Assembly: GCA_016735295.1 (NCBI GenBank)
Contig: JAERRU010000009.1
Location: forward strand, 37,937-101,936
Origin: SAR324 cluster bacterium
GTDB lineage: Bacteria > SAR324 > XYD2-FULL-50-16 > JAERRU01
Reading direction: 5' to 3'
DNA: 64,000 nt
Part shown: piece by piece, positions 20,242-28,500 of the stretch
How the letters are laid out: every line of letters starts with the position of its first letter
Position numbering within the stretch: position 1 is the stretch's first letter
The notes under the pieces: generated by a model
What the model saw: only the letters and a program-made list of their open reading frames with translations
What the model was told of the DNA's origin: nothing
The model's database searches: none
Position numbers and translations under genes: made by a program

Positions 20242-20898
20242 CTAAATAGTAATCAACCAATCGCTAGGTAAATCTTTTTCTAGCTGTTCCATATTATAGC
20301 CTCCTTTTCTGATTAATAATAATTTTTGGGGAGGGATATATTTTAAGACGGTTGATTCTAAATGACGAATATTTTTTTTTTTATAATTTTTCTTACAATC
20401 AACCACCAAATCAACCTGATTAGAAATATTAGCATCTATTTTGCTAATTAACGAATGCCCAGGCGAAAAAGAAATATTAGCGCTAGTAGCAACTAAAGGT
20501 TTGCCGCTAATTTGCAAAATTGCCCGCACACAAGCGTCGCTAGTCACCCGAAAAGCCAAAGAATCACCACCAGAATTGAGCCATTTTCTCACTTTATGAC
20601 TGCTAGGCAAAGCAATGCTCAAAGGGTTAGCATTAAGTTTTTTAAAAACGGCTAAAGCCTCTTCACTAATCGGATTAACCCAAGGTATAACCTTTTCCCA
20701 AGCATCAGTAATCATTAATAAAGGTGCATTTTTACTGCGAGACTTAATCAAATAAATTTTATCCACCGCCAAAGCATCATCCAAACAACAGCCTAGAGCA
20801 TATAAAGTATCGGTAGGATATAAAATTACCCCAGAATTAGTAAATGCATATTCTAATTTTGTGATTGATTCTTTATCAAACGGATAATATACGCTCAT
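20242..20898 (-). CDS. tsaC: L-threonylcarbamoyladenylate synthase (Sua5/YciO/YrdC family)
   Basis: GVILYPTDTLYALGCCLDDALAVDKIYLIKSR, LAFRVTSDACV, KPLVATSANISFSPG. Confidence 0.88.
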   Translation of the reverse strand: MSVYYPFDKESITKLEYAFTNSGVILYPTDTLYALGCCLDDALAVDKIYLIKSRSKNAPLLMITDAWEKVIPWVNPISEEALAVFKKLNANPLSIALPSSHKVRKWLNSGGDSLAFRVTSDACVRAILQISGKPLVATSANISFSPGHSLISKIDANISNQVDLVVDCKKNYKKKNIRHLESTVLKYIPPQKLLLIRKGGYNMEQLEKDLPSDWLITI

Positions 20899-20915
20899 AG
20901 CTTAAATCAAGCTAT

Positions 20916-21842
20916 TCAAAGATTTATTTGTCTAAGAAAATAATTCCAAATAGTATGATTTACCTTCTTAGCCGCTGCTCGCTGGTCTTTAGCTGAGCTT
21001 TTAAGACCCATAGGATACATTAAAGCTCGCCCTGAGTTGATGATAATTCTTCTAGGATCAATTAATTCTCCTAAAAAACGGCTATCACCACCCTGATAAC
21101 CAACTCCAGGAGTTAAAATAAGTGATTTATTGCCCAAAATAGTACTAACCATTAAAAGCTCCTCTTTGCGTAAAGATGAAGATAGCCCAACCACCGCTCC
21201 ATCAGTGCCACTCATCCTAATCTTTAAAGCCAAATAGGCGTAACGAGGTATTTTTTTATCTTCTAACCAAGCCGATGGAACCATTTGCACCGATAACCTC
21301 TGCCTAGAATGAGAAACAGCAAATTTTAATGAGGCCAGCTCAGCAGCGTCTTCTTGGGAAATATGAACTAGCATATTTTTTTCTACCTCATATTCTAAAG
21401 TACTCATAATGCAAATCGCTAAAGTACCAATTTTCATTTTATGAGCCAATTTGGTGGTAGCCATCAAGTTTCCTGCAAAGGGAGCAACCGTAATAGCGTC
21501 CACCCCTCGCTGAGCAGCAAAAAATATGGCCGCCTCGTTAGTATCAGTAATATCGGCTATCTTAGAATCATAAAGAACAACCAAACCAAGCTCCTTGGCA
21601 AAGCCTATCAAATCTTGTATTTGGGCACTAGATTCAAAGTATGAAGGATTTATTTTTACTCCCGCCACATAATCAGCCACCGCCTTAAGATATGATTGCC
21701 CCCACTTTACTAAATCTATTCCTTTGGCTAACCCTTGTTCCCCTCTGCCTAGAGCATATATCGCTGGATCAAGCCCTGCACAAACAATTGATTTTTTCTC
21801 ATTAACACTCTTTTGCCACTTGGTGATTAATCGCTCCATCAA
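20916..21842 (-). CDS. pyrF: Orotidine 5'-phosphate decarboxylase (subfamily 2 type)
   Basis: IVCAGLDPAI, KINPSYFES, VLYDSKIADI (DxKxxD), VDAITVAPFAG, LTPGVGYQGGD. Confidence 0.88.
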   Translation of the reverse strand: MMERLITKWQKSVNEKKSIVCAGLDPAIYALGRGEQGLAKGIDLVKWGQSYLKAVADYVAGVKINPSYFESSAQIQDLIGFAKELGLVVLYDSKIADITDTNEAAIFFAAQRGVDAITVAPFAGNLMATTKLAHKMKIGTLAICIMSTLEYEVEKNMLVHISQEDAAELASLKFAVSHSRQRLSVQMVPSAWLEDKKIPRYAYLALKIRMSGTDGAVVGLSSSLRKEELLMVSTILGNKSLILTPGVGYQGGDSRFLGELIDPRRIIINSGRALMYPMGLKSSAKDQRAAAKKVNHTIWNYFLRQINL

Positions 21843-21847
21843 CCAAA

Positions 21848-23242
21848 TTATTTAAAACTGCACGCCAGCTGATCGCCTAAAGTGCAAGCCTTTGCTAAAT
21901 CAGCCATTGCCAGTTTAGTATTACCAAGTTTATCGTTTACAAAAGCTCTGAATAAATATGCTCGGCTATTATCTTTTTCTATTTCAATGCTTTTGTTTAA
22001 ATCAATTAATGATAATTCATTCTCATCTAATTGATGATATACTACCCCTCTCCCCAAAAGCAGGCTATCATCGTCTGAATCTACTCGGTTAATGGCTTGA
22101 TTGAAATAACTCAAAGAACGGGTAAGTAATTTATTTTGTGCAAAAAACCAGCCTAAATCTGCATAAATATAAGGATCTCGATCGTTTATTTCTAAGGCTT
22201 TAGCGAAATTTTCTTCTGCTTTACCCTTATCCCCTTCTTTATATAATATTAACCCTAGGTGGTTGTAAACTTGCGGATTGTTGGTGTTATTATCAATCGC
22301 TATTTGCAAATATTCTTTTGCCAAAGCATATTTTTTTATTTGATAATATGTAATGCCCTTAAATGCATTTCCTGTTGCCACACTGCCATTAGCGATGGCT
22401 TCATCAAAATTATCTATCGCCTCTTGATAACGCTCATCATTAATCATCACTACGCCTATCGCTAAGTAAACGTGGCTTAGCTCAGGTGATAAGGCTACCG
22501 CCTTTTTTAAACTAGCTAACCCCTTATTTATATCATCAAGAGCTACTAGGTTTAATCCTTTTAAAAAGTGATAGTAAGCAATTTTTTTAATTGATAAAGC
22601 TTTGTTTATTTTGGTTAAACTACCTTTATAATCACCAAAGTGATATAAAGAGTTTGCTAAATGGGCGTAGGGGGTGTGAGCTTTAGGGTTTAGCTCAATG
22701 GCTTTTTTCATGGTAGATAAATGATCTTCTTTTTGCCCTTTTATTCGGTAAACTTCTGCTAGCAGAGTGTAGATATAAAATGAATTACTCAATTTTTTAG
22801 CTTTAGTTAGTAATTCTATGGGCTCATCAATTTTACCTTGCAAAACGTAAAGGTAAGCTAAATTATAAAGTGCTAGCCAACTAGGCTTTTCTTTTACTAC
22901 TAGCTCTAGATCAATTTGTGCCTTAGCTAGATCAAATTCTTGTGGTAAAGTTATCCCCCGAATAAAAATTGCTTGATAATTTTTAGGTTCCACTTCAATC
23001 AGATTATCGAGGAAGCTAATAATTTTTTTGGTGTTATTAGATTTACGATCATTTAGTAAATCAATGGCCTCATCCAATGAATTTGAGAATTTATCAGGAG
23101 TCCCCGTTTGTCCAAAACTACTATTAGGCAATATCAAAAAGGGAGTAGCTAACAGCATTAACGAGCCTAAAAATCCTAAAAATAAGTTATTTAATTTGCT
23201 CAATTTGCTCATTTTGTCATTAATAGCATGTTCGTTTTTCAT
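21848..23242 (-). CDS. Exported tetratricopeptide-repeat protein
   Basis: N-terminal hydrophobic signal; about ten TPR-like repeats (e.g. AYYHFLKGLNLVALDDINKGLASLKKAVALSPE, PQVYNHLGLILYKEGDKGKAEENFAKALEINDR). Confidence 0.85.
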   Translation of the reverse strand: MKNEHAINDKMSKLSKLNNLFLGFLGSLMLLATPFLILPNSSFGQTGTPDKFSNSLDEAIDLLNDRKSNNTKKIISFLDNLIEVEPKNYQAIFIRGITLPQEFDLAKAQIDLELVVKEKPSWLALYNLAYLYVLQGKIDEPIELLTKAKKLSNSFYIYTLLAEVYRIKGQKEDHLSTMKKAIELNPKAHTPYAHLANSLYHFGDYKGSLTKINKALSIKKIAYYHFLKGLNLVALDDINKGLASLKKAVALSPELSHVYLAIGVVMINDERYQEAIDNFDEAIANGSVATGNAFKGITYYQIKKYALAKEYLQIAIDNNTNNPQVYNHLGLILYKEGDKGKAEENFAKALEINDRDPYIYADLGWFFAQNKLLTRSLSYFNQAINRVDSDDDSLLLGRGVVYHQLDENELSLIDLNKSIEIEKDNSRAYLFRAFVNDKLGNTKLAMADLAKACTLGDQLACSFK

Positions 23243-23305
23243 AAATCATTGCTATGTGAGGTTATTAATAAAGATATTAATCATAAATTTAAATCACTAA
23301 TATAT

Positions 23306-23953
23306 TTATGTATATCTACTAGATAGCCTATCTACCAAATTTTTAAAATTAACGCTAGGTAATTTATTGATTTTTTGCCATATAAGATTAATTTGCGTTT
23401 CTAATTTTGATAAATCACCGTTATTATTAATAATAAAGTGAGCTTTTTTAATTTTAAGTGAGGTTGGTAGTTGATTATTAAAAATTGATTTAACATATTC
23501 TTCGCTGGTATTACGGCTATTTATTAATCTTTTGGTGACGGTGGGTAGATTAGTTTTTATTAATATAACCTTTTGACAAAATTTATCGGCATCATTTTCT
23601 ATAAGCAAAGCGGCGTCATAAATGATAGTGGCTGTTTTATCGGTAACGTAAACATTAGTTAACCTTTCTATTAGTAAATCATTAACAGCTGGGTGAAGTA
23701 TATGGTTAAGCAGTTTTAATTGGTCAGGGTTGGTAAACACTTCTTGGGCTAATTTTTGACGATTTATTTTTTTATTATCAATTAAACAGTGGGCAAAATG
23801 TTTGATTAATTTAGGCCACACCAAAGATGATGGCTGAGTGGCTTGTTTAGCCAATTTATCAGCGTCTATCAAGGTTGCACCTAATTTTTTTAATATTTTA
23901 GAAGTAGTTGATTTTCCCACCCCGATAGAGCCGGTTAAGCCTATATATTTCAT
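23306..23953 (-). CDS. coaE: Dephospho-CoA kinase
   Basis: YIGLTGSIGVGKSTTSKILKKLGATLIDADKLAKQ. Confidence 0.92.
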   Translation of the reverse strand: MKYIGLTGSIGVGKSTTSKILKKLGATLIDADKLAKQATQPSSLVWPKLIKHFAHCLIDNKKINRQKLAQEVFTNPDQLKLLNHILHPAVNDLLIERLTNVYVTDKTATIIYDAALLIENDADKFCQKVILIKTNLPTVTKRLINSRNTSEEYVKSIFNNQLPTSLKIKKAHFIINNNGDLSKLETQINLIWQKINKLPSVNFKNLVDRLSSRYT

Positions 23954-24012
23954 ATTTACAAGTTAATCTAATAGATAAATATTTAGATTAAGCACAATTT
24001 TTGCTAATCATA

Positions 24013-24075
24013 TTTAATAATTTTAATAATATTAATAATATTAATAATCTTAATTATCTTAATTATCTTAATTAT
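24013..24075. repeat. 9-bp tandem repeat, 7 contiguous copies (two tttaataat, two attaataat, three cttaattat)
   Basis: Counted directly in the coaE/kinase-like intergenic region. Confidence 0.9.
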
Positions 24076-24232
24076 AAGTTTAGCCTATTACTAAATTTAC
24101 TTTTAAAAAATGATAAACTGTTATATCTATTATATAAAATATAGCAATCAATGTATTTATTCATCTAAGATGCTAAAAATCTTCAATAATCCCACCATAA
24201 TAGCTTAAAAGATTAAGTATACCTTTTAAAAT

Positions 24233-25156
24233 ATGAGTACAACCACCCTCAACAAAAAACAAAAAATTATTACTGAATCAGATAGGCTCTTAGCCGATTT
24301 TAAAAGTGATATAAAGCATTTAAGCCAAAGAGTAAAAGCCTTAGAATCTAAGGAGGCTAATGTTGAAAAATTATTAATAACTAACCAAAATTTAACCAAT
24401 CACCTAGATTATAACTATCAAAGGCAAAAAAAATTAACTAATAGCAAAACCGAAGAATATAAAGTGCTAAATACTATACTTGACGATTTGAAAAATCCGG
24501 TCACCAAAGTGGTATCTAATCTTGGGCAAATAAAAGCAGAAATATCTGATGAAAAATTACAAAGCTCGCTACAAGATTGTCTTAATACCGCTAAATCGGT
24601 TTTAGCATCTTTTAATGAAACCACTAAATATGTAGGTGGCTTTGCCCAAAATTTGGATGATCATCATGAAAACCTAGATTTACGATTATTTTTGCGTGAT
24701 CTGCTGAGGCAAATTAATCAAGATACCAGCAAATTTCAATTGTTTGTGGATAGCCAAGTGCCTGAAAAAATTATGGTTAAAACTGGTTTTTTGAAAAAAT
24801 CACTCACCGCCTTTATAAAAACCATCCTAGATAATTCTCAAAAAAATACACAATTAACAATCACTGCCGGCAATAAATCATTAACCAATTCTAGTATTAA
24901 GAATGGGGTAGACATAAAAATACAAATAAAATCTAATCATAAAACAAATTTAAAATGGAGCGGCTCTTGGTTAGATTCAGTATCACTAGATAATCAATCA
25001 ACAGATAAAATACCGCTTAATTGGGTTAAATATCGGCATGATTTGCAAAAGTATCATGGTGATTTGATATTATTAAAAAAAGACGGCTATTTAACAGGGG
25101 TAGAGATAGATTTACCACTACTTTATAGTAACCCATTAGGAGGCAAAGATAAATAA
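24233..25156 (+). CDS. Degenerate sensor-histidine-kinase-like protein (coiled coil + HisKA/HATPase-like region)
   Basis: Coiled-coil N-terminus; ILDDLKNPVTKVVSNLGQIK resembles the HisKA H-box but with no His at the phospho-acceptor position; C-terminal KYHGDLILLKKDGYLTGVEIDLPLL resembles the terminal HATPase strand. Confidence 0.5.
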   Translation: MSTTTLNKKQKIITESDRLLADFKSDIKHLSQRVKALESKEANVEKLLITNQNLTNHLDYNYQRQKKLTNSKTEEYKVLNTILDDLKNPVTKVVSNLGQIKAEISDEKLQSSLQDCLNTAKSVLASFNETTKYVGGFAQNLDDHHENLDLRLFLRDLLRQINQDTSKFQLFVDSQVPEKIMVKTGFLKKSLTAFIKTILDNSQKNTQLTITAGNKSLTNSSIKNGVDIKIQIKSNHKTNLKWSGSWLDSVSLDNQSTDKIPLNWVKYRHDLQKYHGDLILLKKDGYLTGVEIDLPLLYSNPLGGKDK

Positions 25157-26899
25157 ATGGGTTACTACCGTAAAGTGATTTTCCCACTAATTAAACAATT
25201 TCAAGCTAATAGCGTTTGGCTATCTAGGCAAATAAAGATCAAGATAATAAGAATTAAAGATAGATATGTAATTAGGCTATTTCGCTTTTGGCAACTAACT
25301 GGTGAAATTTGCTGGGAAAGAGATATATTTTCTCTAGCTCAATCATTGTCGTATGTAACGGTGCTTTCTTTGGTGCCTTTGTTTATGATATTTTTCTTTA
25401 TCTTGAGCAAGATAACCGCCAATACAGAGTATTTAGAATATATTGAGATTATGATTTCTCGATATTTTTTGTCTGATTACGCCGCAAACATAATAGAGGC
25501 GTTAAATAATCTATCCAAAAATGCTCTTAGTTTAGGATTGATAGGCTTTCCAACTTTATTGGTGCTGGGAATTTTTATTTATGTGAAAGTTGATACATCA
25601 ATAAATCGGTTGTGGTCTACATTAGATATACGAGGAGTTTTTCAAAGTTTTAGTGCTTTTATTAATAGCGTTTTGATTGGGCCGATATTGGTGGTAGCGG
25701 TTCTTTCTATGCCATCTTATTTTAAAATATTATTAAAGAACCAACAATTAAATTTAAACATAGCACCTGGTGAAATAGAGATTTTATTATTTTCCGCAGC
25801 ACCATTTGTATCAACTTTCGTGCTATTAACCTTGCTATATTATTTTATTCCGACAGAGAAGGTAAGGTTAAAATCAGCTTTAATTGGGGCTTTTTGGATT
25901 AGTATTGCGGTTAGGTTGGCTAACTGGTTGGTGGAATATTATTTAAAGAGTTTTTCTCAATTTGATGTTTTGTATGGATCATTAACCATGCTGCCTGTAT
26001 TGATGTTTTGGTTATATGCTATGTGGCTGATGATATTATTTGGTAGTGTTTTAACATATGTGCATCAAACTTTTGCTCATCAAAGATTTGTATTACCAGA
26101 TAATTTACTAGTAACTCAATCTAATTTAGGGTTAGCGTTTAAGATAGTTATTTATTTAACAGATTGTTTTAATCGTCGTAGTGAGCCACTAGATTTATTG
26201 GGGCTTTGCTATTCTTTAAAATCGGAAAAAGCCCAAACGCAAAAAGTCATTAAGCATTTAATGAAGAAAAAGATAATATATGCAATTAATGAAGGAGGAT
26301 TTATATCTAGGGCTAACATTCGCTATCAGCTAGCCTGCAATCCTGATAAAATAAAGATATCAGAAGTAGTTGATCTTTACAGTAGTCGCAAAAAAAATCC
26401 TCATTTATCGAGTAGTTTAAATGAATTTTTCTATAAATTAGATACCGCTCCTTACCATAAATTTTATAAAGGAGATTTAGAATCGTTTTGGAAATTACAA
26501 AATAATCAATCACCACTAGTTGATTTATTAAATGAAGATAAATCAATCAATGAATATACCATCAATGTAGAAAAACTAAGGGTTAATTTGTGTATAGGGG
26601 TTTATGAGTGGGAAAAAACTACTATTCAGCCAGTGGATATATCTTTTAAGGTGGGTTTTGATAATCCTCAATTGAAAGGTAAAGATGATATAGCTTTAGC
26701 GGTTGATTATGTTGAAGTGATAGATAAAGTAAAGCAAGCGGTTAAGGGAAAGCAATATAATTTAGTAGAAAGTTTGCTAGACCATGTTTTAGAAGTTTTA
26801 AAAGAGATAGAGGGGGTAAATATGCTGTGGGCAAAAGTTAGCAAAGCTTACGCTGGAGAGGATGATAGCAAAGTGAGTATGGAGAAGAATTATCCATAG
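25157..26899 (+). CDS. YihY/BrkB-family membrane protein with C-terminal dihydroneopterin aldolase (FolB) domain
   Basis: N-terminal BrkB features (ALIGAFWISIAVRLANWLVEYYLKSFSQFDVLYGSLTMLPVLMFWLYAMWLMILFGSVLTY); C-terminal ~115 aa INVEKLRVNLCIGVYEWEKTTIQPVDISFKV...IALAVDYVEV...YNLVESLLDHV...AKVSKAYAG is FolB-like. Confidence 0.85.
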   Translation: MGYYRKVIFPLIKQFQANSVWLSRQIKIKIIRIKDRYVIRLFRFWQLTGEICWERDIFSLAQSLSYVTVLSLVPLFMIFFFILSKITANTEYLEYIEIMISRYFLSDYAANIIEALNNLSKNALSLGLIGFPTLLVLGIFIYVKVDTSINRLWSTLDIRGVFQSFSAFINSVLIGPILVVAVLSMPSYFKILLKNQQLNLNIAPGEIEILLFSAAPFVSTFVLLTLLYYFIPTEKVRLKSALIGAFWISIAVRLANWLVEYYLKSFSQFDVLYGSLTMLPVLMFWLYAMWLMILFGSVLTYVHQTFAHQRFVLPDNLLVTQSNLGLAFKIVIYLTDCFNRRSEPLDLLGLCYSLKSEKAQTQKVIKHLMKKKIIYAINEGGFISRANIRYQLACNPDKIKISEVVDLYSSRKKNPHLSSSLNEFFYKLDTAPYHKFYKGDLESFWKLQNNQSPLVDLLNEDKSINEYTINVEKLRVNLCIGVYEWEKTTIQPVDISFKVGFDNPQLKGKDDIALAVDYVEVIDKVKQAVKGKQYNLVESLLDHVLEVLKEIEGVNMLWAKVSKAYAGEDDSKVSMEKNYP

Positions 26900-26936
26900 C
26901 GGGCATAAAGTTGAGAGAAAATCACTTTTTGGTTAA

Positions 26937-27968
26937 ATGAGATTAGCGGCAATAGTAGGTTGTTTAGGGACTGAGCTAACTAAAGCTGAAATAGAGCTTT
27001 ATCAAAAAATGACCCCGCTGGGATTTATTTTATTTAAAAAGAATTGTATAAACCCAGCTCAAGTAAGGGCTCTAACTAGCCAAATAAGAGAGCTGTTAGC
27101 CGATGATAAAGCCCCGATTATGATAGATCAAGAAGGGGGAGAGGTTATTAGGATGGGGCCGCCTGGTTGGCCTGATATTTTAGCGTTTAGTGAATTTGGT
27201 GAATTAGCTGAAATAAATTATAATTTGGCAGTAAAACTATTAAAATTAAGCACTCAAGCGGTGAGCGAAGAGCTTAAGGAGGTGGGGATAAACGTGATAG
27301 CATCGCCATGTTTAGATTTATCATATAAATTTGCTCATAAGGTGATAGGTAAAAGATCTTTTAGTGCTAATCCTGATATTACTAGCAGGCTTGCTCGCCA
27401 GGTAGTAGATATTTTTTTATCAAATAAAATAACTCCTATCATCAAGCATATCCCCGGCCATGGAAGGGCGTTAGTTGATAGCCATTTTGCTTTACCAGAA
27501 GTTAAGGCTAGCTTAGATCAGCTTGAGCAAACAGATTTCAAACCTTTTTTGCGATTAAACCGTTCCCCTTGGGCGATGACGGCACATATAAAATATAAAT
27601 CGTTAGATGCTAAACGAGCGGTTACCTTATCAAAAAAGGCTTTGCAGTTTATTCGCAAATATTTTGATTATCAAGGTATTTTAATATCAGATTGTATTAG
27701 CATGAAAGCCTTGGGGGGTAATTTTTCTAAGATAGTTCCTCCAGCCTTTGCGGCGGGGATAGATATAGTGCTTTGCTCTCAGGGGAGTTTGGCTGATTTT
27801 GCTGAGGTGCTTAAATTATCTCCTGTGATTAATAAAAAATTGATAAATAGGCTCAATCTTTTCCAATCTCCATATCAAACTACTGCTAGTGATGGGGTAA
27901 AGCCTGACTACTGGCGAGCTATGGAGCAGGTTAAAAAAGAACTTAAATTAGCTATTTTAAAAAAATGA
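26937..27968 (+). CDS. nagZ: Beta-N-acetylhexosaminidase
   Basis: GFILFKKNCINPAQVRALTSQIRE, IMIDQEGGEVIRM, IIKHIPGHGRALVDSH, LISDCISMKAL. Confidence 0.9.
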   Translation: MRLAAIVGCLGTELTKAEIELYQKMTPLGFILFKKNCINPAQVRALTSQIRELLADDKAPIMIDQEGGEVIRMGPPGWPDILAFSEFGELAEINYNLAVKLLKLSTQAVSEELKEVGINVIASPCLDLSYKFAHKVIGKRSFSANPDITSRLARQVVDIFLSNKITPIIKHIPGHGRALVDSHFALPEVKASLDQLEQTDFKPFLRLNRSPWAMTAHIKYKSLDAKRAVTLSKKALQFIRKYFDYQGILISDCISMKALGGNFSKIVPPAFAAGIDIVLCSQGSLADFAEVLKLSPVINKKLINRLNLFQSPYQTTASDGVKPDYWRAMEQVKKELKLAILKK

Positions 27969-28113
27969 TTAACCGGTAAATACTAATTTAAGCTATAATA
28001 TAGATGAATAATTGGCTAATTAATGGATAGTTTAGTATATTGGGTTATCAATTAGTCAGAATTTATTTTAGTATATTTTGTAAAACATAGTATAATTTAG
28101 CGATGATTTAGCG

Positions 28114-28389
28114 ATGATTTTCAAAATGGTAAGGGTGATGTTTGGGCAGGTTTTGCAAAAAACAATCAATGATATAGCCACTAAGTATGTTATTCCTCGC
28201 TCTACTAAAGCACTTAAGCGAAGCAAATCATTTAAAAAAATGGTGGGCACCAAAAATAAAATTACCAAACGCATTAAAAAAACAAATAAACGTATACACA
28301 AGAAAGTTAGGAGAGCTATTTATTTTAGGCGTATGGCGAAAAAAGAAAAAATAATTGGTCGTATATTCAGATGGTTAAGGGTAATTTAG
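28114..28389 (+). CDS. Small, very basic hypothetical protein
   Basis: 91 aa ORF, Lys/Arg-rich (KALKRSKSFKKMVGTKNKITKRIKKTNKRIHKKVRRAIYFRRMAKKEK). No family recognised. Confidence 0.4.
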   Translation: MIFKMVRVMFGQVLQKTINDIATKYVIPRSTKALKRSKSFKKMVGTKNKITKRIKKTNKRIHKKVRRAIYFRRMAKKEKIIGRIFRWLRVI

Positions 28390-28421
28390 CGTTTGATGAA
28401 CTCAATTTTTTAAGATTGAGG

Positions 28422-28448
28422 AATAATAATAATAATAATAATAATAAT
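28422..28448. repeat. (AAT)9 trinucleotide microsatellite upstream of valS
   Basis: Direct count of AAT units. Confidence 0.9.
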
Positions 28449-28500
28449 ATTGAAATTAAGAGTTATAAGAAACTATTTTTTTATTTTATACAAATAATCA

